Of a stretch of DNA of 64,000 bases, positions 28,397 to 36,701 are shown piece after piece (positions within the stretch are counted from its first letter, which is position 1; each line of letters begins with the position of its first letter). The translations under genes and the position numbers were made by a program. The stretch spans positions 1 to 64,000 of the forward strand of contig NZ_SOFG01000024.1 of NCBI RefSeq assembly GCF_004402485.1, in the 5' to 3' direction. The notes below the pieces were generated by a model, which did no database searches, had not been told where the DNA came from, and worked only from the letters and a program-made list of their open reading frames with translations. Source of the DNA: Cryobacterium algoricola (GTDB taxonomy: Bacteria > Actinomycetota > Actinomycetes > Actinomycetales > Microbacteriaceae).

Positions 28397-29758
28397 ATGA
28401 CCGCCAACAACAGCAATGCGATCGTGCCTGTGTGGACACTCGCCACTGAAGAAGTCAGCCTTCCGAACCTCTTCGGCGAGGGGAACCTCACGCCCGCCCG
28501 TCTCGCTGAGCTGCGGACAGTCCTCGCGTCCCTTGCGGTGAGCCCGATCGCGACGCTGGAAGTCCACACGAAGGCGGACAGGCGCGCTCGGAGTGGTGGT
28601 ATCCGGCTCCACGCGGCGAGCCCGCTTGCTAATCAACTTTCTCAGCTCGTCTCCCAGACAGTGAAGTCTGGGGCAACAGCAAAGTCGGTTTCGCCGGCTC
28701 TAGACGCCGCTGCCGCCGGTGATGTTCTCTACCGGATGGTAGTTCCGGCCAAGGTCGCCGCACAGTTCGGTCAGGGGCTCGTCAAGCCGATGATTGCCAA
28801 AGGTGTGCCGGGAGGTATCTACGGCGGTTTACGTGATGCCGCCTCAATTGTCGGGAATGCCGCTTTCGTACCGGTCGCTGGGAAGGCCGCAACTGCCGGC
28901 GCTGGTGCGGCAGCAGCAGGCGCCGGCGGAGCAGTTGGAGCGGCGGGAGCCGCGGGTGGAGCAGTTGCGACTGCCGGAGTTATCACTGTGGCAGCGCCGC
29001 TCGTACTGATGGCCGTCGCCGTCGGTGTGAGCGCCTACGCCGAGCATGAGCGCCAGCAAGCCATTGAGCGAATAACAGATCTACTCCAGCAGCTGCACGA
29101 CAACGACCTTGAGAAAGAACGAAGCGAGCTCGACGGTTGCCGTGACGCGATCGACAAAGCCACCGCGGTCCTGCTCGACCAGGGGCGCATCGGCCCCGCG
29201 CTCGGCCTCGATTCTGCCGTTCACGCGATTAGTAAGTCGTTGGAATTGACTCGCCGTCGTCTATCGAAGTGGCAGGCGTCTTTGGCAAGTCTCCCGGAAG
29301 GTCCGGTTGAGCTTACGGCCCTCACAAAGGAATTCCCCGGCATCCACGAGGAGGGGGGAATCTTTCGTGCGCATCTCGAGCTCGCAAGGCTCACGATCGC
29401 TCTCAAGCGACGAGTGCTCGTGCTTCAAGCAGTCGAACAGGCCCAGATGGACGGTGGGAGTAACCCGTTCGCCAACTTCGTAAGCGCCCTTCAGGAAGAT
29501 GAGCGTCGCGTCAACGAACTGGAGTCCGCGCTCAGCTCAATACTTCTCCACCTGTCGACGCTCGAGCTCAGGCGCCACACTGGTTTGTTCCATCCTGTGT
29601 CCACGCCGGGAGAAGTGGACGCTCTTCTCCGCGCGGTGTACCGCCTACGCAATTTTGCCAATGATCTGAGTGTCGGCGGTACTCACGCCGACGTTGCCAT
29701 TGAGATCGAACGAAGCAATGACGGATCGCTAGTCGTGTTTCCCGCTGAAGCTGTTTGA
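28397..29758 (+). CDS. Protein with Gly/Ala hydrophobic core between helical domains
   Basis: I do not recognise this 453-aa protein. Residues about 150-215 form a long Gly/Ala-rich hydrophobic stretch (AGAGAAAAGAGGAVGAAGAA, then VITVAAPLVLMAVAVGVSA), like a glycine zipper able to enter a membrane. Charged, probably coiled-coil helices follow (about 216-400: ERITDLLQQLHDNDLEKERS, REDERRVNELESALSS-like). The start ATG has GGGGGAGAA before it, and a hairpin terminator follows. The plan (helices, Gly-rich hairpin, helices) recalls alpha-helical pore-forming proteins or membrane-remodelling proteins; this is a guess. It stands alone between defence-type genes. Confidence 0.75.
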   Translation: MTANNSNAIVPVWTLATEEVSLPNLFGEGNLTPARLAELRTVLASLAVSPIATLEVHTKADRRARSGGIRLHAASPLANQLSQLVSQTVKSGATAKSVSPALDAAAAGDVLYRMVVPAKVAAQFGQGLVKPMIAKGVPGGIYGGLRDAASIVGNAAFVPVAGKAATAGAGAAAAGAGGAVGAAGAAGGAVATAGVITVAAPLVLMAVAVGVSAYAEHERQQAIERITDLLQQLHDNDLEKERSELDGCRDAIDKATAVLLDQGRIGPALGLDSAVHAISKSLELTRRRLSKWQASLASLPEGPVELTALTKEFPGIHEEGGIFRAHLELARLTIALKRRVLVLQAVEQAQMDGGSNPFANFVSALQEDERRVNELESALSSILLHLSTLELRRHTGLFHPVSTPGEVDALLRAVYRLRNFANDLSVGGTHADVAIEIERSNDGSLVVFPAEAV

Positions 29759-29776
29759 GTATTGTCAGCGCTCTTT

Positions 29777-29814
29777 GAAAAATAGGCCAGTTTCGCGCAA
29801 ACGGCCTACTTTTC
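29777..29814 (+). terminator. Terminator after the 453-aa gene
   Basis: GAAAA-TAGGCC-GTTT pairs with AAAC-GGCCTA-TTTTC with one bulge and one mismatch, around CGCGC. The long stem ending in TTTTC lies 18 bases after the stop. Confidence 0.7.
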
Positions 29815-30004
29815 AACGAGCGTCGACGAGTATCCGTTCCAAGTCATGAGCTGTCTGGTGGGGGACCAACCGCCACCAAGGCGAACGACGAAGGACCCGA
29901 GGGCTGCCGCCTCGTATCGGAAGGACCATCGGTCAGAGATCACCGTCCCGATGCCGGCGTCGGAAGGATGGGGCAGTGTCGCAGGTCGGGTCTAACCTTT
30001 TGCC

Positions 30005-30184
30005 ATGGACATCAATGTTGGTCAGCTCTTTCTTCAGTCCTTTATCGACGGCTTCGCTCTCGTCGCTCACGCGGGTTGGCAGATGATGGTGGACAACCCT
30101 TGGATGTTCCTGCTCTTGCCTGGCATTCTCCTGCTCGGGCTCGTCCCCAGGCGCGTCAAGCGCCGTCCGCGTCGCAGCTTTTGA
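30005..30184 (+). CDS. Small single-span membrane protein
   Basis: Reading from ATG 30005 gives 59 aa: MDINVGQLFLQSFIDGFALV, then a hydrophobic span PWMFLLLPGILLLGLV and a basic tail RRVKRRPRRSF. The positive tail after the span suggests a cytoplasmic C-terminus. Its TGA overlaps the TTG proposed as the start of the next gene, so the two would be coupled. No good ribosome site is seen. Function unknown; a membrane partner for the two HNH-like proteins downstream is possible. Confidence 0.55.
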   Translation: MDINVGQLFLQSFIDGFALVAHAGWQMMVDNPWMFLLLPGILLLGLVPRRVKRRPRRSF

Positions 30185-31140
30185 GCACCTCCAATCCCGG
30201 CGAGGTACGCGCCGCGGGTGAGGCCGACTCGCCTGCTCGACACGATCGCGCCGAGTCGAAGCAAATCGGAAAGTCGGGTTTCATCAGCTCCGTTGTTCGT
30301 CGGGGCGCTGCCCGAGGTATCCCTGAGGTCTATCAGGCCACGTTCACGATGGACGATGGCTCAATCCTTGAAACTCGAATGCCCACATTGAACGGGGTTG
30401 AGGCCACTGGCCATCATCTCCCTATGGAAATCGGCTACCTCGAATTCGGCGAGTGCCCAATCTGTCTTGAGACCACTCCCGGAACCAGAGAGCACGTTCC
30501 GCCGCAGTCCATAGGTGGCAATGTCATGACCCGAACCTGCGAACCCTGCAACAGCAAGTTCGGCAGCCTGTACGAACCGCATCTTCAGACTTGGTATAAC
30601 GGCTCGACGGGCCATATTCGGATCTCGAGCGGTGATGTACTCGGTCGCCGACACGGGGGCGAGTATCTCGTTCGGGAGACAGTGGATGGCAAGCCCGTGC
30701 TTTTCTCCACTGGATACGTCGATCCTTCGTTTCAGCAGATGCTGCTGAAAGGAAAATTTGAGATTACCTACCCCCTCTTTGATGATGTGGCATTTCGTTT
30801 GGCTGCGATAAAAACTGCCTATCTCGCGGCCTGCCTTTTCCTGAAGATGGTCCCGCGTACCGATAATGCGGACGCCCTCCGCGCCGAGTTGGTTGCTGCA
30901 CGCGATCACCCAGGGGACGGAGTATTCGCTCTGAGTCCGTTTCTGGAGTCGATCCGCGTCAGGCGAACCGCGGCAAATCCAGTACCAGGCGAAATTGCCT
31001 TTGTGCAGATGCTCCATGCTGACGACTCGATTACCTACGCGATAAGTTTCAACCGAGTCTTCTCGGTTGACTGGCCGCTGGATCCGATCCTTCTCGTGCC
31101 ACCCGGACAACCCGACAACCTCTCGGAGACCTCGAAATGA
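30181..31140 (+). CDS. HNH-like zinc protein 1 of a tandem pair
   Basis: This protein of about 319 aa has an HNH-type motif: CPICLETTPGTREHVPPQSI, then CEPCNSKFGSLYEPHL (CxxC...EH...CxxCN). This fits the treble-clef fold of HNH nucleases; EHVPP is the catalytic strand. The rest has no domain I recognise. The start is uncertain: TTG 30181 overlaps the previous stop, and ATG 30349 would also keep the motif. The open frame reaches back to 29968, but that part is not protein-like and contains the small membrane gene in another frame. The stop overlaps the next start (ATGA). Confidence 0.75.
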   Translation: MSTSNPGEVRAAGEADSPARHDRAESKQIGKSGFISSVVRRGAARGIPEVYQATFTMDDGSILETRMPTLNGVEATGHHLPMEIGYLEFGECPICLETTPGTREHVPPQSIGGNVMTRTCEPCNSKFGSLYEPHLQTWYNGSTGHIRISSGDVLGRRHGGEYLVRETVDGKPVLFSTGYVDPSFQQMLLKGKFEITYPLFDDVAFRLAAIKTAYLAACLFLKMVPRTDNADALRAELVAARDHPGDGVFALSPFLESIRVRRTAANPVPGEIAFVQMLHADDSITYAISFNRVFSVDWPLDPILLVPPGQPDNLSETSK

Positions 31141-32234
31141 CCGGTGGACGCGCCTGCGTGTTCTGCGGCAGTACCGGCACCCTCACCCGCGAGCATGTAT
31201 TTGGTGATTGGTTGAGCAAAATCGGGCTCGAAGACGTTCCTGTTCAGAGCGTCGCGGGCTCCCTCAATCAGATCGGGAAACGGATGGGGGAGTCGCGTCC
31301 GTTCCAGACCAAGGTGAAGAACGTCTGCGGCACCTGCAACAACGGTTGGATGAGCAGGCTAGAAACAGTTGCTCAACGCGTTCTCACTCCTCTAGCCCTC
31401 GGACAGCCGGGTCTCATAGAAGTCGCGGACCAGGCGCCGCTTGCTATGTGGATTCATAAGACAGCTTTGATGGCGATGTACCTGTCGTCTGCCGCGGACA
31501 GGGAGGCCGGCCACGGTGTACCGCCGTCCGAATACGCGTCGTTGTATCAACAGCGCGCAAGCATGGAACCGCTACCCAATTCCAGGTTTTGGATAGCTCG
31601 TTACACAGGTCGGCTGAGACTTGGAACGGTATGGGTTACTCCGGTGGCCGTCAACCAGGGCCTACCTGAGCCGGACTTCCCGCACGGCTACGCAATGACG
31701 ATAGCTGTTGGCGCAATTCTGCTTCATGGCGTCCGTTTCACCGATCTACCCTTCGCCGTGGATGTCGCGACTCAACGCACGCTAAGTGAGATTTGGCCTG
31801 CGAGCGACGATGTCGAATGGCCCGTCAGTATCGACGTCTCCGACGATGATTTCTTAGGTCTCGCCCAGGGCCGGGAGTTCGTCCTTGCGGAGAGAGAAAT
31901 GAGTCTCCGGCCGATGTCGTTCCTGATGGACTCGCCACAAAGCGAGCTCGTCGGGTTGATGGTTGAGATGCCGACCCCGTGTGGACAGGGACACACCATC
32001 TACTTCCCATCGGCGTTGGCTGAGGAGGGGATGCGGGGCAAGTTCCATTGGTTCAAGACCGAGTGTAAGTGTGGCATCGCGTACTTGGTGCACACCGAGC
32101 GAACAGGTGCCCATGTCAAGTCTGCAGGCGAGCCCGTGCGAATCGCTGTGGAGTACGACACGCTGGCTGGTTCTGAGCTCATTTACCGTGACTCTAGTTT
32201 CGAGTTCGGATTCAAGGAAGATGCCTCGCCGTGA
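31137..32234 (+). CDS. HNH-like zinc protein 2 of a tandem pair
   Basis: This 365-aa protein begins with CVFCGSTGTLTREHVFGDWL and continues with VCGTCNNGWMSRLE, the same CxxC...EH...CxxCN layout as the protein before it, though the rest of the sequence is different. A second Cys cluster near the end (CGQGH, ECKCGIAYLVH) may bind another zinc. The ATG overlaps the previous TGA. Two different HNH-like proteins made in fixed ratio suggest a two-subunit nuclease or a restriction-type defence; the target is unknown. Confidence 0.82.
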   Translation: MTGGRACVFCGSTGTLTREHVFGDWLSKIGLEDVPVQSVAGSLNQIGKRMGESRPFQTKVKNVCGTCNNGWMSRLETVAQRVLTPLALGQPGLIEVADQAPLAMWIHKTALMAMYLSSAADREAGHGVPPSEYASLYQQRASMEPLPNSRFWIARYTGRLRLGTVWVTPVAVNQGLPEPDFPHGYAMTIAVGAILLHGVRFTDLPFAVDVATQRTLSEIWPASDDVEWPVSIDVSDDDFLGLAQGREFVLAEREMSLRPMSFLMDSPQSELVGLMVEMPTPCGQGHTIYFPSALAEEGMRGKFHWFKTECKCGIAYLVHTERTGAHVKSAGEPVRIAVEYDTLAGSELIYRDSSFEFGFKEDASP

Positions 32235-32430
32235 CGATTGAGTCCTAAACGCAGAGCGAGACCTATCTAGCGAAGTGGGTGCGGCTCTGCCACGAGGAGC
32301 TCATTTTCGTCGTCGATTGTGAGGAGTCATCATGATTCCGCGCTATGCGCCCGCCCGGACTCGTACGTCCGGCCTTACATCGTGATCGAAACCATACAGA
32401 TCGTCACATTGGGGTTCAGCCTTCCTCGAA

Positions 32431-33153
32431 CTACTCTCGCGACTCCGCCTCCAAGTCGACCCTCATGTCGAAGTCGGCTTCCTCCAAGCGATACTGACGA
32501 CGTTCCTCCGCTTCCTCGCGCGCCAGGCGTTCCCGTTCGCGCTGCGCGCGCTCTTGCGCTTGACGCTCTAGAAATGCATCCCATGTACTCAGCGTCTGCT
32601 TCAACGAATCAAACTGCTGAGCGTGTCCGCTTTCGGGTTGTTGCCCCCGCGAGATTGCTAAGGCAAGCTCTGCTCCAAGCAGAAACGCATCGTCAACGAA
32701 TCGCCGGGTGCTAATCGACCCGCTGAACGGCGCCAAGGGCTGGTAGTCCAGGAGTGAATCAACGATGGCAATGAGGCGGCTTCGGGCCTCATTGTCCCGC
32801 ACCCGCCCCACCTTCATTCGAATCTGCTCCTGAAGCTCGGTGTCCCACTTGCGGTCGAAATAGGCATTGAATTCGGATTCGCCGCCCTCACCGAACTGCA
32901 GCACATGACGCCGGCTCTCGAAGAACAACGCTGCGATCTCTGTGCCGATTACAGCATCCGCCTCACGTGCTTCCGTTTCTTTGGACTCTTCCGTGGCTTC
33001 GTCTTCACGTTGGGCCCGTGCTGCCTCTCGAATAGCTTCTGCGTCACGTCGTTGCCGCTCCGTCCTTGCCAAGAGCAGCCCGCTAAGCGAAGCACCGAGG
33101 AGAGTTCCGACTATTGCAATGCTGGCGGTGATAATCGGCATCCAGTCGTCCAT
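32431..33153 (-). CDS. Membrane-anchored coiled-coil protein
   Basis: This 240-aa protein has an N-terminal membrane span (IITASIAIVGTLLGASLSGLL), then a charged coiled coil (RTERQRRDAEAIREAARAQR), a helical middle, and a second Arg/Glu-rich coiled coil at the end. Single-span proteins with a charged cytoplasmic helix domain occur in several phage-defence loci, but I do not recognise the family. It stands alone on the minus strand, about 200 bases from the convergent HNH pair. Confidence 0.75.
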   Translation of the reverse strand: MDDWMPIITASIAIVGTLLGASLSGLLLARTERQRRDAEAIREAARAQREDEATEESKETEAREADAVIGTEIAALFFESRRHVLQFGEGGESEFNAYFDRKWDTELQEQIRMKVGRVRDNEARSRLIAIVDSLLDYQPLAPFSGSISTRRFVDDAFLLGAELALAISRGQQPESGHAQQFDSLKQTLSTWDAFLERQAQERAQRERERLAREEAEERRQYRLEEADFDMRVDLEAESRE

Positions 33154-33543
33154 GCACCTGAGCGTATCGGTAGAGATCCGCCCGACCTGCCACCTTTTTC
33201 ATCTGAGACGGGGAGCACGTTCCGCGGTGGGAACCGGATCTGGGTCGCGTTGCTCCGCCCACTCGCGTAAACAAGAAGTGATCAGCAGTGGGGTCATGAA
33301 GCGTCACATGCGACTGAGCATTGTCGTCTCGACAAAGTAACGGGGGCTTGCAGTGGAGGTCAGCGTCACCAGGCTTGCTACGCTGCGCAGCGGGCGTAAA
33401 ACGCTCCGCGCTGTCGGCTTGGCATGAATCCCGATGAGCGTCGGCTACTCGAGTACGTCAGGGGCGAGACACGCGGGTGCTAGTCGACACTGTGCGGTTA
33501 GAGAGTGCTCGCAAGAACCCGTCTGTCAGCAACCACAAATGGC
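33154..33543. other. Intergenic stretch
   Basis: No gene is supported in these 390 bases. They hold the upstream region of the minus-strand coiled-coil gene and the 3' flank of the HEPN/Abi-like gene. A weak inverted pattern around CTGCGCAGCGGGCG near 33384 is all I notice. Confidence 0.45.
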
Positions 33544-34575
33544 TCAGAACGGCGTGTCGTCTCCATGCTGGCCGAGTCGCTCCCACGGGTCCTGCTCTTG
33601 GGACGGCACTGCGGCTGTCTGCGCCTCGCGTTCGAGGCGCACGCCCTCTTCGCGTGCAGCCGCGGTGTCGGCCTCGCGCCTTTCGCGCGCGGCCACGATG
33701 TCGCGTGGCTCCCGGTTCGATAGCCGCACCATGAGCGCACCGACGACGTGCATCATGAGCCAAGCGTCCGCCTTCGTCACATCGCCCTCGCGATGACGGT
33801 GGGCGTTTCCACGGTCGGACCTGTCTGCGTTTACCCAACCAATTAGGGGCTTCATGAGAGAGCGATCGGCGGGACTAATGACCTTCTGGCGTTGCGCGTT
33901 GTCGAGCTGGTCGGAAACCGAGTTTCCTTCGACGCCGAGCGCCCGGAAGAACTCCTGAAGCGAGGTGGCCGCCTGCGTCAGCGCGACATCCGTCTCGCCC
34001 TTCGAAAGTCGCGTAAGCGCACTCTGGTATGCGTTGGACGCTGTGTTGAACACGGGGTCGTCGCCTAAGAGGATGGTCGCGGGCCGCAACACCTCGGAGT
34101 GCATTACGTAGTTCCCGCGCTCCTGGAATCGCCCGTCCTCGAAAAGCCAGTCGGCGCGGGCGTGCAGCAACCTGTCGTTGACAACCTCGATAAAAGCGTC
34201 GAGGTTGTACTCCGGCTCCACGTCGGGGCGGTTGCCGTACCCCGAGTCTTCCCACTCCTCGTCGTGGTCGGAGAGCCAGAGGAACGCGTTCACGACCGCG
34301 GCCAGAGCATCGAGTCGTTCGTAGTCGTCACCTTCACCACGCAGGCGGTTCGCGCTTACCCACACCTTCGAGTCGCGTTCACCTAGGCGCTTGTCGGCCA
34401 TGTCGAGCACCCGTCTCGGCATGTTCGTGAAGGTCTCCAGTGCGGCGATGACCTCGGCACCAACCGGGGTCGGACATCCGTCGAGCCAGGTGATGCCAGT
34501 CTCCAATTCCGCGACAGCTTGCTCACGGCGGCGGCGAAGCTCGGACGGCAGCGGGTCAAGGCGGGTATCTCGCAC
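33544..34575 (-). CDS. HEPN/Abi_C-like protein
   Basis: In this 343-aa protein residues about 180-300 resemble the Abi_C/HEPN type of helical domain: ALTQAATSLQEFFRALGVEG, a variable helix, then NADRSDRGNAHRH, where R-x6-H matches the HEPN RNase motif, and AWLMMHVVGALMVRLSN. The N-terminal 150 residues are helical and acidic without a known domain, and the C-terminus is a charged coiled coil. HEPN proteins of this sort act in abortive infection or as toxins. RNase activity is inferred from the motif alone. The gene is divergent from the M41-like gene, 123 bases apart. Confidence 0.72.
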   Translation of the reverse strand: MRDTRLDPLPSELRRRREQAVAELETGITWLDGCPTPVGAEVIAALETFTNMPRRVLDMADKRLGERDSKVWVSANRLRGEGDDYERLDALAAVVNAFLWLSDHDEEWEDSGYGNRPDVEPEYNLDAFIEVVNDRLLHARADWLFEDGRFQERGNYVMHSEVLRPATILLGDDPVFNTASNAYQSALTRLSKGETDVALTQAATSLQEFFRALGVEGNSVSDQLDNAQRQKVISPADRSLMKPLIGWVNADRSDRGNAHRHREGDVTKADAWLMMHVVGALMVRLSNREPRDIVAARERREADTAAAREEGVRLEREAQTAAVPSQEQDPWERLGQHGDDTPF

Positions 34576-34698
34576 GCAGTCAGTGTATCGAGCCGCATAC
34601 GTCAGCAGGGCGGGTCAGCGAACGGGGCGAGAGAATGCGCAGTGCGGTGAACGAGAGGTCGGCCATGACGCCCACAGTATCTGCGCTACCTCGAAAGA

Positions 34699-35178
34699 AT
34701 GGTTCTCGACCTGCTCACCTGCCAGGACCGCGCCTTCCTCCATCACTTTGCGACGCACCAAGGCGGCCATACGTCCGCGGCAGTCATCCTCGGCTTCGAG
34801 TTCGTTCACGTGACTATCGCGCCTCCCGCTGAGACGCTCGTGGGCTTGCTTGGCGGGAAGGCGGGCGAGGCAGGTGGGGTTCTCATGCCGACGGAGAGAC
34901 GAATCGAGTGGGTGGGGCCGCGTCCAGACGACGCGCTGACGTCCGTGCTCGCCGGAAGCACTTCGGAGGAACTGCTTCTTGGCCACGCTCTGCCGAGGGG
35001 ATTCGCAGGTGACGTCGCCATCTGGGAGCGAGGTACCGAACGGTTCGAGGGCATACCGCCAGAGGAGGTGCCGCTGATGCCCGCGCTGCGTTCGTCGGAC
35101 GTTCCTCAGAGGATTGCCTGGGCCCTTTGTCATCGACGTCCTAAATCGCGCCCAGTGTATAGCGCCGTCGTGATGTGA
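34699..35178 (+). CDS. M41 peptidase-like protein with altered HExxH (HQGGH)
   Basis: This 159-aa protein follows the FtsH-type M41 peptidase outline without the AAA domain. FATHQGGHTSAAVILGFEFV aligns with the M41 helix (HEAGHAVAA) and is followed by VTIAP. Further on, VLAGSTSEELLLGHALPRGF aligns with the third-ligand helix (GGRAAEELVFG). The catalytic Glu of HExxH is Gln here (codon CAA; GAA would give Glu), so it should bind zinc but not cleave. Adaptor, sensor or decayed peptidase are all possible. The start ATG 34699 has GAAAG just before it. Confidence 0.65.
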   Translation: MVLDLLTCQDRAFLHHFATHQGGHTSAAVILGFEFVHVTIAPPAETLVGLLGGKAGEAGGVLMPTERRIEWVGPRPDDALTSVLAGSTSEELLLGHALPRGFAGDVAIWERGTERFEGIPPEEVPLMPALRSSDVPQRIAWALCHRRPKSRPVYSAVVM

Positions 35179-35354
35179 ACCAGACCGTGGACCGAGGGCA
35201 CGACCGAACGCCAATACCGGCCATGCTCGATCACCGGCGGCCGCTTGCGGGGGTGAGGTTAGGAGGGCTCGTAGGACCCCTCAAGGCGGTTCAGAAGCTC
35301 GGGAGTTGAGCGCGCCCGTGGCATAGTCTGAAGGTCGACGACAAGGAGGTCTAT

Positions 35355-35573
35355 ATGGCCACGCGCAAGACAACGGGTCACCCGATTCTGCCCGCCCGCC
35401 TGTTCGATGAGATCAACCAGATCTGGGGCGAGGAGGCCGCAGTCGAGACTCTCGACAAGGTGCAGGTCGGTGAGATGACTGTCGAACAAGTCCAGACTGG
35501 ACTGCGCCGCCCCGATATCGAGCCGGAGGACTGGCAACGATTCGAGGAGGGGTGGCGTCCAGACAACTGGTGA
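35355..35573 (+). CDS. Small acidic hypothetical protein
   Basis: This 72-aa protein (LPARLFDEINQIWGEEAAVE, then EDWQRFEEGWRPDNW) is acidic and helical, without Cys or membrane span. AAGGAGG six bases before the ATG is the best ribosome site in the element, so I take the gene as real and well translated. Small acidic proteins with strong translation in such elements include antitoxins and anti-defence proteins; nothing in the sequence decides this. Confidence 0.7.
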   Translation: MATRKTTGHPILPARLFDEINQIWGEEAAVETLDKVQVGEMTVEQVQTGLRRPDIEPEDWQRFEEGWRPDNW

Positions 35574-35771
35574 CCATTCATACACCGCGGATCTCGGTCC
35601 CAACTGCCGGCGTGTCGGCTGAGGCCGGCACATGCCAGTCGTAGGCGACCGCGAACCCAAAGGGCAATCGGGCGGTCCCGCCTCACAACCGACCCGGAGC
35701 GAGCAATTGCCCGAAACCAAGGTCGTGTATTGCTCTGGGGCGGAGGTGATCGTGATGCTGTGATTCGCCGT

Positions 35772-36017
35772 TCAACTCTTATAAGGCGCTGTAAGCGGCG
35801 AGCTGACGACCGTTGTCACCGAACCGCTCTCCGCCTTTCGGGCTTGCTCTTCGGACTCTTTGGTAGAGGAGGCTGCGATCTTCAAGTTGATGGCGACGAG
35901 GCAGACGATGCCGGCCATGACCATGTAGCCAGTCAGCGATTTTTCCGCGCCGGCGCTGCGGTAGAGGTGTCGCAGGTTGAGAAGGACCGAAAGATTCCCA
36001 ACATCGCTGACGAGCAC
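35772..36017 (-). pseudogene. Possible remnant of a membrane protein
   Basis: The minus strand encodes about 81 aa with two hydrophobic parts, VLVSDVGNLSVLLNLRHLYR and GYMVMAGIVCLVAINLKIA. The first weakly recalls the last helix of heavy-metal P-type ATPases (DVGxxLVVLNALRLLR). There is no upstream start with a ribosome site. I take it as a gene fragment at most. Confidence 0.3.
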
Positions 36018-36170
36018 GGCGCTGAGTGTCTGAACTTATTCGATGTGATGCGCGACCAGGGCTGGCGCTTCTTGTCGGACAATGAGGCTTTCGGGCGTAG
36101 TGGCGTCAGGAGCGGCTCGAGGCGGCCGAGCCTTCGATGCCTCGGCGACACCGAGCGCTAGAGTCGGGTC

Positions 36171-36701
36171 ATGGAATTCTGGGCTGCGTTATGCGGCGCG
36201 TTGGTCGGCGGGGCGGCCTCGGCTGTGACGGCTTGGCGAGTCCTAGTGGCGGAGGCGAGTCGTCGGGAACGCGAACGCTTCACGGCTCTGCGGCGTGAGC
36301 TGACTGTATCACTTGCTCGGGATCTGATAGATCTCCAGGCGTGCGTCGCGAATCCGTCCATGAACAGCGGCCGATTTGGTGAGGTTGAGTCGTCTGCCGA
36401 ATCGAGCCTCGCGCTCTTTCAAGCGCACCTCGACCTCCCTGATGAAGTCGCGGTAGCTGAGTTCGCACTCCGGGTAAGGCATTCAGTCCGATTTGCGACT
36501 GCACTTGGTTCCGTTTGGGGCGACGCGCGCTTTGTCCGCACAAGAGCCGTCGAACCATTGCTGCGGTGGTCAACCGGCGATGAAACCTATCCTGACGCTT
36601 GGTTCAGGGCGCGCGTCTCAATTAGCCCCGAAGCTTTTAGCACCACGAATTACGACATTGAACCTGCCGCGACACGAATGGCGATGAGAATAGCCAGCTA
36701 G
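36171..36701 (+). CDS. Membrane-anchored hypothetical protein
   Basis: This 176-aa protein has an N-terminal span (FWAALCGALVGGAASAVTAW) followed by a charged helix (RRERERFTALRRELTVSLAR) and a soluble helical domain with several Trp and Arg. The layout resembles the coiled-coil protein at 32431-33153, but sequence similarity is not evident. The start ATG 36171 has only a weak GGGTC before it. It is the last gene before the right attachment repeat. Unknown function. Confidence 0.6.
   Translation: MEFWAALCGALVGGAASAVTAWRVLVAEASRRERERFTALRRELTVSLARDLIDLQACVANPSMNSGRFGEVESSAESSLALFQAHLDLPDEVAVAEFALRVRHSVRFATALGSVWGDARFVRTRAVEPLLRWSTGDETYPDAWFRARVSISPEAFSTTNYDIEPAATRMAMRIAS

Noticed and set aside
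29968-30180. Longer N-terminus of the first HNH protein
   Set aside because: This part is Arg/Ser-rich shadow of the small membrane gene in another frame.
34615-35214. Minus-strand 199-aa frame opposite the M41-like gene
   Set aside because: The plus strand shows two M41-like segments; the minus frame has no recognisable pattern.
35730-36161. Plus-strand 143-aa frame
   Set aside because: No ribosome site and a translation without protein character; the opposite strand has the hydrophobic segments.
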